59,030 nucleotides of DNA from Bacteroidetes bacterium HLUCCA01 (lineage in GTDB: Bacteria > Bacteroidota > Rhodothermia > Balneolales > HLUCCA01), in NCBI GenBank assembly GCA_001314545.1, contig LIHN01000007.1, positions 183,946 through 242,975 of the forward strand, read 5' to 3'. The notes beneath the pieces are model-generated. The model was not told the origin of the DNA. It saw nothing but the letters and a program-made list of their open reading frames with translations, and ran no database searches. Both the position numbers and the translations under genes were made by a program. This document shows, piece after piece, positions 1 to 8,301 of this stretch. Each line of letters opens with the position of its first letter. The first letter of the stretch is position 1.

Positions 1-100
1 AACATCCGGCAACATCCGGCAACATCCGGCAACATCCGGCAACATCCGGCAACATCCGGCAACATCCGGCAACATCCGGCAACATCCGGCAACATCCGGA
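1..100. repeat. 10-bp tandem repeat, about 10 copies
   Basis: The unit AACATCCGGC occurs nine times perfectly head to tail, and a tenth copy has its last base changed to A. The array begins at the first base of the window, so its true length is unknown. The unit contains CCGG. The array has no stop codon in any forward frame, so the tail of a gene lying to the left cannot be excluded, but no start or family is visible. It reads best as an intergenic minisatellite. Confidence 0.95.
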
Positions 101-350
101 ATATACTATTTTTCCAACCCTTTACTGAATTTCCTGCCTCGGAACTGGGGTTGAATTTTGCTATCTTTGCACACTTTAAGGGATGTCGGTAAAACCCGGT
201 CGACGGCCGTTAACAGCGCAGACATCGTTAAACATGCGGTGTGAGCGGCAAGCATACAGCCAACCGAAATCAGAGCAACGGTGACCGCCAGTGCTGCCCT
301 GACGAAATCCGCATCCCCAAACACCCAACTCCGAATTCAGCCAAGAACCC
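101..350. other. Leader region between repeat array and glyS
   Basis: No convincing gene is seen here. The stretch holds a -7 promoter element near 162 and about 180 bases of untranslated leader before glyS. Short open frames in it overlap glyS or lack any recognisable family. I saw no T-box-like or riboswitch-like structure by eye. Confidence 0.5.
151..169 (+). promoter_or_regulatory. Bacteroidota-type promoter element for glyS
   Basis: TATCTTTG at 162-169 followed by CA matches the -7 consensus TAnnTTTG of the Bacteroidota primary sigma factor. A TTG lies at 151-153, but only 8 bases upstream, closer than the usual 17-23, so the -33 element is uncertain. Transcription would start near 175 and leave a leader of about 175 bases. 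Confidence 0.5.
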
Positions 351-1823
351 ATGTCAGAGCTCAAGAGCCTCGAAAAAATCGTATCCCTGTCCAAAGCCCG
401 TGGATTCATCTTCCAGTCGTCCGAAATCTACGGCGGACTGGCCTCCGTGTACGACTACGCACCATTGGGTGTAGAGCTCAAACGCAAACTGAATCAGGCA
501 TGGTGGCGCTCCATGACCCAAAAACACAGCAATATTGTGGGAATCGATGCTGCCATTCTCATGCACCCGAAAGTCTGGAAGGCCAGCGGACACGTTGACA
601 GCTTCAATGATCCGATGATCGACGATAAAGCATCCAAAATGCGCTACCGGGCTGATCATATCATCGAAGGCCACATCGCCAGGCTTACGGAAAAAGGAAA
701 ACAGGACGAGGCCGACCGAATCCAGCAGGCACTGGACACGGCCGGATCACGCAAAAGCCTGGCGGAAGACCTGTATGATATCATCATGGCGGAGGAAATA
801 AAGTCGCCCGACTCCGGTGCCTTCGACTGGACCGAAGTCCGGCAGTTCAACCTCATGTTCAGCACCAAGTTCGGTGCCACCGCCCAGGGCGAAGACTCCA
901 CTGTTTACCTGCGACCAGAAACCGCACAGGGAATTTTCGTCAACTTCCTGAACGTACTGAACACCTCCCGCGTAGCCGTTCCCTTCGGAATCGCTCAAAT
1001 CGGCAAAGCATTCCGAAACGAAGTTGTAGCCCGGCAGTTTGTTTTCCGGATGCGGGAATTCGAGCAGATGGAGATGCAATTTTTCGTGAAGCCCGGCACC
1101 GATATGGAACAGTATGAGGCCTGGAAAGAAGAACGAATGAACTGGCATAAAAGCATCGGTATCCGCCCGGAAAATCTCCGTTTTGCCGACCACCCTCAGG
1201 ATAAGCTGGCTCACTACGCCAAAGCCGCCGTTGATATTCAGTACAAATTCCCGATTGGCTGGCAGGAACTCGAAGGGATTCACAACCGGACCGATTTCGA
1301 CCTGAGTCAACACCAGGAATTCAGCGGGAAAAAGCTGGAATATTTCGATCCGCAGTCGCAGGAACGCTACATCCCCTATGTTATTGAAACCTCGGTCGGG
1401 CTGGACCGCACCACGCTTATGGTATTGTGCGATGCCTACAGGGAAGAAGTTGTTGCCGGCGAGAAGGAAGGAACCCAGGAAACCCGCACCGTGCTGAAAA
1501 TGCACCCTAAACTGGCGCCCGTTACCGCCGGAATCTTCCCGCTGATTAAAAAACCGGAACTCGTTGAGCTTGCCAGAAAACTGGAAAACGAACTCAGTGA
1601 CGACTACAAAGTCCTCTTTGATGAAAAAGGATCCATCGGCAAACGCTATCGCCGCCTGGATGAGGCCGGAACCCCCTTCTGTCTCACCGTAGACTTTGAC
1701 ACCCTGGAAGACCAGGCCATTACCATTCGCGACCGTGACAGTATGACGCAGGAACGGATTCCGCTGGAACGCGCCGGTGACGTCATCAAAGACCGCATGA
1801 AAAACTGGACTCCTCCCGCATAA
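351..1823 (+). CDS. glyS: Glycyl-tRNA synthetase, single-chain dimeric type
   Basis: Charges tRNA-Gly with glycine using ATP in the cytoplasm. The 490-residue product is the homodimeric, eukaryote/archaeal-like class II form, not the alpha/beta bacterial form. Visible landmarks are the N-terminal GlyRS signature near residues 15-40, the RPETAQG segment at 188-194, motif 2 FRNE at 221-224, motif 3 GLDR at 350-353, and a C-terminal anticodon-binding domain from about residue 385. The ATG at 351 opens on the family's usual N-terminus (SLEKIVSLSKARGF). A strong hairpin terminator follows at 1857, so it appears to be transcribed alone. Length and motifs are normal, and no defect is seen. Confidence 0.97.
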   Translation: MSELKSLEKIVSLSKARGFIFQSSEIYGGLASVYDYAPLGVELKRKLNQAWWRSMTQKHSNIVGIDAAILMHPKVWKASGHVDSFNDPMIDDKASKMRYRADHIIEGHIARLTEKGKQDEADRIQQALDTAGSRKSLAEDLYDIIMAEEIKSPDSGAFDWTEVRQFNLMFSTKFGATAQGEDSTVYLRPETAQGIFVNFLNVLNTSRVAVPFGIAQIGKAFRNEVVARQFVFRMREFEQMEMQFFVKPGTDMEQYEAWKEERMNWHKSIGIRPENLRFADHPQDKLAHYAKAAVDIQYKFPIGWQELEGIHNRTDFDLSQHQEFSGKKLEYFDPQSQERYIPYVIETSVGLDRTTLMVLCDAYREEVVAGEKEGTQETRTVLKMHPKLAPVTAGIFPLIKKPELVELARKLENELSDDYKVLFDEKGSIGKRYRRLDEAGTPFCLTVDFDTLEDQAITIRDRDSMTQERIPLERAGDVIKDRMKNWTPPA

Positions 1824-1856
1824 ACAACGGAAACCCACGAAAAAACCGCTTCCAGG

Positions 1857-1893
1857 CCAGTTTGTGAACACTTTTCACAAACTGGTTTTTTTT
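1857..1893 (+). terminator. Intrinsic terminator of glyS
   Basis: A perfect 12-bp stem, CCAGTTTGTGAA paired with TTCACAAACTGG, has a short loop and is followed directly by eight T. It lies 34 bases after the glyS stop codon. Confidence 0.93.
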
Positions 1894-1933
1894 AGGATTA
1901 CACTTTACAATTTCCCGCATTAACTATACATTG

Positions 1934-1952
1934 TTGAAAGTGTTTATGTTTG
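1934..1952 (+). promoter_or_regulatory. Possible promoter for the AP2-like gene
   Basis: TATGTTTG at 1945-1952 fits TAnnTTTG, with TTG at 1934-1936 eight bases upstream, the same arrangement as before glyS. The -33 spacing is not canonical. The leader to the GTG at 2084 would be about 125 bases. Confidence 0.3.
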
Positions 1953-2083
1953 TTGGATTACGGCCTGCCATCTGGAAGACTGCAATCAGACATTGTAATG
2001 AATAAAAACAAGTCCTGAACAGGTTAGCAGCTATATTTCCTGTTCGTTTGGGGGACGACAACCATGTATGAGGTCGAATTATT

Positions 2084-2629
2084 GTGAAAAAAAAACGTGA
2101 TCCTGAAATGAAAGGTATCAGCAGAATTGATACCAAAGGTACGCACGGCTGGTACGTTCGTATCTACCGTGCCGGCAGAACCTACTCTAAACTTTATTCC
2201 GACAATAAGTACGGGGGAACGGATAAAGCACTTGAGTTTGCCAAAAAAGCCCGCAAAGTTGCCCAGGAAAAACTGGACAGCACCATCGGCACCCGCTCCC
2301 GGCGCCTGGTGACCCACGACAAACGAAATAAGTCAGGAATTATCGGCGTTTCGCGTACCACTAAAAAAACAGCCAGCGGCGACGTCAGCCTGTACTACCA
2401 GGTCACCTGGTCACCGGAAAAAGGCAAAATCAAAAACCGTCAGTGGAGCGTACGGAAATATGGCGAAGAAGAAGCGTTCCGGCGGGCAAAGGAATTCCGC
2501 GACAGCGTAATGCACGAAATTTACGGCGAGGAATACCGCCAGAAGGTTCGTGAACGTCTGGCCGAAAAAGGGGTTCATATGCCCGATCCTGACGAAGTAC
2601 TGCCGCTCGGGCTGCGCGAAGAATTGTAA
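2084..2629 (+). CDS. AP2-like DNA-binding domain protein
   Basis: A 181-residue, strongly basic protein. Two segments look like bacterial AP2/integrase-type DNA-binding folds: residues about 9-60 (KGISRID, GWYVRIYRAGRTYSKLY, then a helix) and about 83-150 (SGIIGVSR, YYQVTWSP, then RQWSVRKYGEEEAFRRAKEFR). Both show three beta strands followed by an amphipathic helix. In bacteria this fold occurs in phage and mobile-element proteins and in poorly studied chromosomal ones; no nuclease or recombinase domain is attached here. I take GTG at 2084 as the start because it precedes an in-frame lysine-rich lead; ATG at 2108 is the alternative. A run of nine A follows the start codon. It ends 5 bases before rluD and may be co-transcribed with it. 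The target is unknown. Confidence 0.75.
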   Translation: MKKKRDPEMKGISRIDTKGTHGWYVRIYRAGRTYSKLYSDNKYGGTDKALEFAKKARKVAQEKLDSTIGTRSRRLVTHDKRNKSGIIGVSRTTKKTASGDVSLYYQVTWSPEKGKIKNRQWSVRKYGEEEAFRRAKEFRDSVMHEIYGEEYRQKVRERLAEKGVHMPDPDEVLPLGLREEL

Positions 2630-2634
2630 CACGC

Positions 2635-3627
2635 TTGCAGGATCCGGAAAAAACCTATATCAATTTCGTTGTACCGCCCGGGCATACAGCCAACCAGCGG
2701 CTCGATCTTTATATAAGGCAGTTTGTGCAGAATGCAACCCGCAATAAGGTGCAGGAAGGCATTAAAGCAGGCTATGTAAAGGTCAACGGCAACATCGAGA
2801 AAGCATCTTACAAGATGCAACCCGGTGATGTTATTGATATTGTGTTGCCAAAACCACCCCCGCCTCAGGCACAACCCGAACCCATGACGCTGGATATTGT
2901 CTATGAAGACAATGACATTCTGGTAGTCAATAAACCGCCTGAGATTGTGGTACACCCCGGTGCGGGCAACTACACCGGGACCCTGGTAAACGGCCTGTTG
3001 CATTATTCAGGCAATCTGTCTGAACTCAACGACCCCATGGTCAGGCCGGGCATCGTACACCGGCTTGATAAAAATACGTCCGGCCTTCTGGTAGTGGCAC
3101 GCAACAATAACGCCCACGCCTTCCTGGCCGGACAATTCGCCCGGCACGATCTTGAACGGTCTTACTGGGCCGTGGTCTGGGGGCAGCCCGAGGCCGAAGG
3201 TACCTTCACCGGAAACATCGGCCGCTCGCGCAGCAACAGGCAGGTCATGGCCGTTGTACCCGAACCCGACGGGAAACATGCGGTCACCCATTACAAAGTG
3301 CTCGAATACTTCGACTATCTGTCGCTGGTGGAAGTCCGCCTCGAAACCGGCAGAACCCACCAGATCAGGGTACACTTCGCCCATAACGGTTTTCCGGTTT
3401 TCGGCGATCCCACCTACGGAGGCAACGCCGTTCGGTACGGTCCGAATACCGGGGCCCGCAAAGCCATGTATGAAAACCTCTTCGAGGTGCTCGGCCGTCA
3501 GTGCCTGCATGCTAAAACGCTCGGATTTGTACATCCATCCAGCGGAGAAATGATATCCTTTACCTCTGAACTTCCAGGCGATTTCAGGAATGTCCTGAAT
3601 AAACTGCGGGTTATGGCTTCGGTATGA
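2635..3627 (+). CDS. rluD: RluD-family 23S rRNA pseudouridine synthase
   Basis: Isomerises specific uridines in large-subunit rRNA to pseudouridine. The 330-residue protein has an N-terminal S4 RNA-binding domain (about residues 15-80) and a PsuA/RluA catalytic domain. The signature HRLDKNTSGLLV carries the catalytic aspartate at residue 145, and RTHQIRVH lies further on. The start is TTG at 2635, five bases after the upstream stop, with no clear ribosome-binding site, which suggests translational coupling. A terminator-like hairpin follows at 3653. Exact target positions (RluD versus RluC type) cannot be fixed from sequence alone; the S4 domain and length favour RluD. Confidence 0.9.
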   Translation: MQDPEKTYINFVVPPGHTANQRLDLYIRQFVQNATRNKVQEGIKAGYVKVNGNIEKASYKMQPGDVIDIVLPKPPPPQAQPEPMTLDIVYEDNDILVVNKPPEIVVHPGAGNYTGTLVNGLLHYSGNLSELNDPMVRPGIVHRLDKNTSGLLVVARNNNAHAFLAGQFARHDLERSYWAVVWGQPEAEGTFTGNIGRSRSNRQVMAVVPEPDGKHAVTHYKVLEYFDYLSLVEVRLETGRTHQIRVHFAHNGFPVFGDPTYGGNAVRYGPNTGARKAMYENLFEVLGRQCLHAKTLGFVHPSSGEMISFTSELPGDFRNVLNKLRVMASV

Positions 3628-3652
3628 CTTTTCCCGGGTTCCTTAATCGCTG

Positions 3653-3679
3653 TGATGCCTCCTCAGCATCATCTTTTTT
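3653..3679 (+). terminator. Probable terminator after rluD
   Basis: A 6-bp stem TGATGC/GCATCA with a 7-base loop is followed by TCTTTTTT. It is moderately strong and correctly placed 26 bases after the rluD stop. Confidence 0.65.
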
Positions 3680-3752
3680 GTTAAATTCGATGCAGGCCGG
3701 GCCACTATCGCTATGGTAACGCAGGTCCTCCCGATTCCTCAAAACACGTACT

Positions 3753-4433
3753 ATGCCCAGATCCATCGCCAAAAAAAAGCGCCTTGATATTGCAGCCAAT
3801 TTACTGGAAGCACTCTACCGTTACTATCCGAATCCGCATTGTGAGCTGAATTACACCACCCCGTTCGAGCTGCTCATCGCTACCATTCTGAGTGCCCAGT
3901 GTACGGACGTCCGGGTCAACATGGTCACCGAAAAGCTGTTCAAAAAATATCCCGGTCCGAAGCATTTTGCCGAGGCCGATCTGGCTGAACTGGAGATGGA
4001 TGTCAAACCTACCGGTTTTTACCGGAACAAGGCCCTGAGCATTCAGGAAACAGCACGTCGTATCCTGGAGGTTTATGACGGGGAGGTGCCCCAAAGTATG
4101 GATGAATTACTCACACTCCGCGGAGCAGCCCGGAAAACAGCCAATGTGGTTCTGGGGAATGCTTTCGGCATTAACCACGGCGTAGTGGTTGACACCCATG
4201 TCCGCCGGCTTTCAAATCGTTTTGGTCTGACGGTACATCAGGATCCGGTTAAGATTGAGAGAGATCTGATGGAGCTTTTCCCGCGTGAGGAATGGACCAA
4301 CATTTCACATCTTATGATTCTGCACGGTAGAGCGGCATGTAAAGCCAGATTTGCCAAAGCACCCGACCATGAAATCTGTGAAAACTTCGGGATTCGTTGT
4401 GAATGCATGAAAAAAAGAGAAGCCGGTAACTAA
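3753..4433 (+). CDS. nth: Endonuclease III with atypical C-terminal cysteines
   Basis: DNA glycosylase/AP lyase of base-excision repair that removes oxidised pyrimidines. The helix-hairpin-helix LRGAARKTANVV carries the catalytic lysine at residue 128, and VDTHVRR carries the catalytic aspartate at 147, so the active site is complete. The product is 226 residues against about 211 in E. coli. The usual iron-sulfur loop (C-x6-C-x2-C-x5-C) is not present: the last four cysteines are at 196, 209, 216 and 218, spaced x12, x6, x1. The reading frame is continuous and the flanking HGR and CKAR residues are kept, so this looks like real divergence, not an obvious frameshift. It may bind the cluster differently or lack it. 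Divergently placed from nothing; convergent with gldC. Confidence 0.88.
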   Translation: MPRSIAKKKRLDIAANLLEALYRYYPNPHCELNYTTPFELLIATILSAQCTDVRVNMVTEKLFKKYPGPKHFAEADLAELEMDVKPTGFYRNKALSIQETARRILEVYDGEVPQSMDELLTLRGAARKTANVVLGNAFGINHGVVVDTHVRRLSNRFGLTVHQDPVKIERDLMELFPREEWTNISHLMILHGRAACKARFAKAPDHEICENFGIRCECMKKREAGN

Positions 4434-4472
4434 CTGCATGCTCTCCGGTTTTCAGCCGGGCTGTCAGGGAGC

Positions 4473-4817
4473 TTACGTGCCGGGTTCATCCGGTGTGGCA
4501 ATTTCCATCTTCTCAGCAAAATAAGCACAAAAATCGCGCATATCGCCGGCTATACGATCATCTGCTATTGATTTTTCAAGGGTATCTGCCATGGTGATGA
4601 GCGTCTCGTGGAAAAAGATTTTCATCTCGTCAACGGTCATATCACGGGTCCACAGATCAAGCCGCATGGTATTTTTACGGCGATGATCCCATAACGACAT
4701 GATCATGGCCTTGCAGGCTGCCGGCTCCGTCTCACCGGCGTCTTCCGCGTCCCACTCGATGGATTTGGGTACATTTTCATGGTCGAGGTCAACGTTGATG
4801 CGGATTTGTTTTTTCAT
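4473..4817 (-). CDS. gldC: GldC family protein
   Basis: A 114-residue, acidic, soluble protein of the gliding-motility GldC family, recognised by the segments INVDLDHENVPKSIEW, LDLWTKDM-like LDLWTRDMTVDEM, and FFHETLITMADT ... DMRDFCAYFAEKM. In flavobacteria GldC supports gliding, but its biochemical role is unknown and it is widely kept in non-gliding relatives. I place the start at the ATG at 4817 (MKKQIRINVD), where family similarity begins; an upstream ATG at 4853 would add 12 residues. No other gld genes are in the window, so a motility role cannot be argued from context. Confidence 0.85.
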   Translation of the reverse strand: MKKQIRINVDLDHENVPKSIEWDAEDAGETEPAACKAMIMSLWDHRRKNTMRLDLWTRDMTVDEMKIFFHETLITMADTLEKSIADDRIAGDMRDFCAYFAEKMEIATPDEPGT

Positions 4818-5354
4818 AGTGCGATGGAATTGTAACTGGATGGGGGTAAACATCGATGTGATTTAGTACATCGGATACATTTTCCAGATGCTGTTCACAG
4901 GGTAAAAAATCTTCCCGACAAGATACGAAGAACAGAGCTGCGCTGCCTCACACCTCTTTTTTCAGTGCGCGTATGGTCACCAAACCCGGAATCCCGGGAA
5001 TCAGGGGCGCTGCCCGGCCGGCCGGCCGGTAACATGGCGCTGACTCAGAGACCGTCACTACGTCAACACCCTGCACCAGCCACAACATGCAGGACGCCTT
5101 CCTTCGGGAATCCGCCATACAGATGGCATCACTCCGATTTTCAGCCTGAAAGCGCCTCAAAACTGACAGGAAACACCATTCTGCTACTTTCGCTGTGAAA
5201 TTTGTGCCGATTTATGAAAGATTTCGCTCGGATGCTGCTCTTATATAAGTACTGAACACAACAGCAGGCCGGGCAGGAGCCTTTTTGCCCCGTCTGCAGA
5301 TGCAGTCCTATTCAGGTTCCGGGGGTTGACAGCCCCCGGGACTTGTCTTTGTAT
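4818..5354. other. Intergenic region between gldC and lamin-tail gene
   Basis: This 540-base stretch between divergent genes holds no gene I can support; open frames of 70-77 codons on both strands have no recognisable family. It contains a perfect (CCGG)4 block at 5014-5029 and a GC-rich hairpin at 5319-5339. It presumably carries promoters for both flanking genes, but I could not pick out convincing TAnnTTTG elements. Confidence 0.5.
5319..5339 (+). promoter_or_regulatory. GC-rich hairpin just upstream of the lamin-tail gene
   Basis: CCGGGGG at 5319-5325 pairs with CCCCCGG at 5333-5339 across a 7-base loop. It lies 15 bases before the ATG at 5355, and no T-run follows, so it is not an ordinary terminator. 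If transcribed it would sit where the ribosome binds. Confidence 0.5.
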
Positions 5355-8210
5355 ATGAAAAGCCCCCTAATGCAGATCCGAAACCTTATGATTACCTATG
5401 CAATCCGATACCTGATTCCGGTTATTCTCTCCATCGCAATGACCTCCGGTCAGGAGCTGCCAAAGTTCCTTTCACATGAAACCGGCGGGCTGCCCCATCT
5501 GGAATCTGACATCGACACAAAGGTGCAGGCTTTCAGCACCCACGTTGAACTTCAGACTACAGGTCCACTCATCAACACATCGTCTGTCGGTGCAGATCAT
5601 GGCATGCCGGCTTCCAATCTGCCCTTTCCTATAAACCGTGCGCCCTCGACCGAAAATGCAGGTGAAATAGCCGCCGATTCCTTAGTCCTGAGCAATGATT
5701 ACACCGATTTTCCGGGCACGTTCTGGCTTGGCGAAACCATCCGGTTCACCCCGGAAACCATGGATGGCAGACCCATGCTTCGTCAGGCAGGAAATCCCGA
5801 TGACAACAGTCACTATATCTACACAAACAGCTCTGTTTACTATGGCAGATGGGATTTTTCCGTGCGTTTCGATGGATTCACTACCAGCAACCAAAACCGT
5901 GTCTGGGTGTGGCTGCTCGTCGATGATCCGGAAAGTCCGAATGGATATGCCGTGCGTATCGGGGAAAGCGGCGGCATGAAATTCGCCCGGCTTTTCCGGA
6001 TGCATGGTCCCGATACCCCGATTGAACTGCTGCAAAGCGCCCGGGTACTGCCGGATGACCACCAGGAATTCCGGGTCCGTGTTGTACGCAACGGAGATGG
6101 ACTGTGGCGGCTTGGTGTAAAAACATCGTACGATACAACCTATCAGTGGAGTGAGGCCCCGGACGCAGCTCCGCCCTCATTCGCACCGTTTTTCGGATTC
6201 AGAACAGCATTCACCCGCACCCGGGCCGACCGCTTTTTATTCGGTCCGGTCACCATAACCCGGGCTCCTCTTTTTGTGCACAGCGCACGGCCAATCGGTA
6301 ACCAGATCATAGAAATCACGTTTTCCGAACCACCTGAACCCGGCACCTTGAACATGAACGACATTCGCATACTAAAATCCGATTCGGGGGAGATTGCCGC
6401 CCGCGCCACCCGGATTGAACGGACCGGCTTCCGTGCAATCCTGCATCTGGAACAGTCACTGGCCGGGGGATCCTATCGCCTGGAAATTGATCGCTACACC
6501 GACGTTCGCACCGGAAAGTCCATGCCGGCCACAACACTGCCGATGATGATTTTCGATGAAGTGGAGACCGGCGACGTGCGTATCAACGAAATAACGCCGA
6601 AAACCGGTACCGGTGAGCTCGTCCCGTTTATTGAACTGTATAACCGCTCGGAAAAGCTGATTAACGCATCAGGCTGGAAGCTGCGAAGACAACAGCTCAT
6701 TACAGATATCCCTGATTTTACGCTGGAGCCCGGGGCAATGGTCATCCTCACCCGGTCGCAGAACGTACCTTTTTTTGCGGACCAGGGATCTGTGGTTACG
6801 GTCTCGCTCCCTACGCTGTCCAGGGTGCAGGATACCATATGGCTGCAGGATGACCGTGGCTTGACCATTGACTCCATCGCCTACCATAGAACGAATACCG
6901 TCGGCCTGGCGGACGGTCAAAGCCTGGAACGCATCAATGCATCGTACTCCGGACTGGATGCCCGGAACTGGTTGGGAAACCAGAACGGATTTCATTCAGC
7001 CGGATTGACCAATACCGCATCGCAACGAACCCTTCCGGATCTGAGCCTCCTGAATGCCGTGCTCCGGCCGGACAAGCATATTGAGGCCACGTTCAACCTG
7101 TTCATCCAAAACGATTCCGGCACGGAACTGCATATCAATGGAAATGAACCAACTTCCATTCGCATCGACCCGGAGAAATCGAACATCCTGCTGCTGGAAG
7201 TTCCGGACGAATCGCACTGGCCGGGCAATACACCCGGTATGCTCGAAATCACAGGCGTCAGGCGGTACGGCGATGCCAGACGATATGATTTTAGCATGGA
7301 GGCGGCCCAGCCACCGGAACCGGGCGACCTGCTCATCAATGAAATCCTGTATCAACCATTGCAGGGACGATATAACACCCATCCCGATCAGTCCGAATTT
7401 GTTGAAATCCTGAACCAGCGGTCGTATGCGCTGGATATGCAGGGTCTGTTTCTTGCGGATACACCAGACCGCGACGGACAAATCCGGACCTGGGATCCCG
7501 TAGGGTCTCATCTGTGGCGTATCCAGGCCAATGGGTTTGGCGTTGTTCACGCCGATACGGCGACAAACTGGCAGGGAACCCGCATCGCGTCTTTTTTTGG
7601 TATTCCCGACCACGGCGGTATTGTTCGGGTTGACCGCTCAACGCTCGGACTCACCAGTTCAGGTCGGGGAGTGTACCTGCGCAATCATGAAACGATATTT
7701 GATTCCGTTTACTACAGCCCGGACTGGCATCATCCCTACGTGTATGATCCGAGGGGTCGAAGCCTGGAACGGGTTTATACTGCGCCGGAAGTGACCGCTT
7801 CCTGGGGAACGAGTGCGGCATCTTCCGGTGCAACACCATCCGAAACAAACAGCATAGCCTTGCAGAAACTGAATCCGCAGGTTGGTGCAGCTGAACCGGG
7901 GTTAAAAATTGATCCAAACCCTTATTCCCCGGATCTGGACGGGCATGAAGACCATGCCGTCATCCAGATTCAACCTCCGGGAATCGGTTATCTGCTCCGT
8001 CTCCAGATATTCGACCGTTACGGCAGGTACATAACCACCCTGGTAGATGATGAGCTGGTGGGAGGCAGCTATCAGACACTTTGGAGGGGTACAGACCGTC
8101 AGAATATCCTACAACCCACCGGGGTTTATATTGTGTATGCCGAACTACACCATCCGGAAAAACCGGGTATGCATTTCAAAGAACCGCTGGTACTGGTACG
8201 CAGAAGATAA
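5355..8210 (+). CDS. Secreted protein with two lamin-tail domains
   Basis: A 951-residue exported protein of unknown function. It has a hydrophobic N-terminal signal segment (IRYLIPVILSIAMTSGQ), a beta-rich region that resembles a concanavalin/laminin-type fold (about residues 120-310), a first lamin-tail-like domain (DVRINEITPKTG ... FIELYNRS), a second one (GDLLINEILYQP ... FVEILNQRS), and a C-terminal FlgD-like beta-sandwich (IFDRYGRYITTLVDD ... GVYIVYAELH) ending in VLVRRR. Such C-terminal domains are typical of sorting signals for type IX-type secretion, which is inference here. The frame opens at a TTG at 5343, but ATG 5355 gives the better signal peptide. Lamin-tail domains in bacteria often accompany surface nucleases or cell-surface proteins; no catalytic motif is visible. 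Confidence 0.8.
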   Translation: MKSPLMQIRNLMITYAIRYLIPVILSIAMTSGQELPKFLSHETGGLPHLESDIDTKVQAFSTHVELQTTGPLINTSSVGADHGMPASNLPFPINRAPSTENAGEIAADSLVLSNDYTDFPGTFWLGETIRFTPETMDGRPMLRQAGNPDDNSHYIYTNSSVYYGRWDFSVRFDGFTTSNQNRVWVWLLVDDPESPNGYAVRIGESGGMKFARLFRMHGPDTPIELLQSARVLPDDHQEFRVRVVRNGDGLWRLGVKTSYDTTYQWSEAPDAAPPSFAPFFGFRTAFTRTRADRFLFGPVTITRAPLFVHSARPIGNQIIEITFSEPPEPGTLNMNDIRILKSDSGEIAARATRIERTGFRAILHLEQSLAGGSYRLEIDRYTDVRTGKSMPATTLPMMIFDEVETGDVRINEITPKTGTGELVPFIELYNRSEKLINASGWKLRRQQLITDIPDFTLEPGAMVILTRSQNVPFFADQGSVVTVSLPTLSRVQDTIWLQDDRGLTIDSIAYHRTNTVGLADGQSLERINASYSGLDARNWLGNQNGFHSAGLTNTASQRTLPDLSLLNAVLRPDKHIEATFNLFIQNDSGTELHINGNEPTSIRIDPEKSNILLLEVPDESHWPGNTPGMLEITGVRRYGDARRYDFSMEAAQPPEPGDLLINEILYQPLQGRYNTHPDQSEFVEILNQRSYALDMQGLFLADTPDRDGQIRTWDPVGSHLWRIQANGFGVVHADTATNWQGTRIASFFGIPDHGGIVRVDRSTLGLTSSGRGVYLRNHETIFDSVYYSPDWHHPYVYDPRGRSLERVYTAPEVTASWGTSAASSGATPSETNSIALQKLNPQVGAAEPGLKIDPNPYSPDLDGHEDHAVIQIQPPGIGYLLRLQIFDRYGRYITTLVDDELVGGSYQTLWRGTDRQNILQPTGVYIVYAELHHPEKPGMHFKEPLVLVRRR

Positions 8211-8301
8211 AATCCGATTTCGCTTTCCAAATTCTGATGATCTTGTTATTCTGTCATCACAGCTTTAATCAGTTCCTATCTGAATTTAACCCAGGTTCAT
8301 C

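Noticed and set aside
747-1871. Long antisense open frame of 374 codons opposite glyS
   Set aside because: It is the shadow of a high-GC third-position gene; glyS on the other strand has full family motifs and this frame has none.
4948-5198. Short open frames on both strands in the gldC upstream region
   Set aside because: They overlap each other, have no ribosome-binding site and no family resemblance; the region contains low-complexity CCGG repeats.
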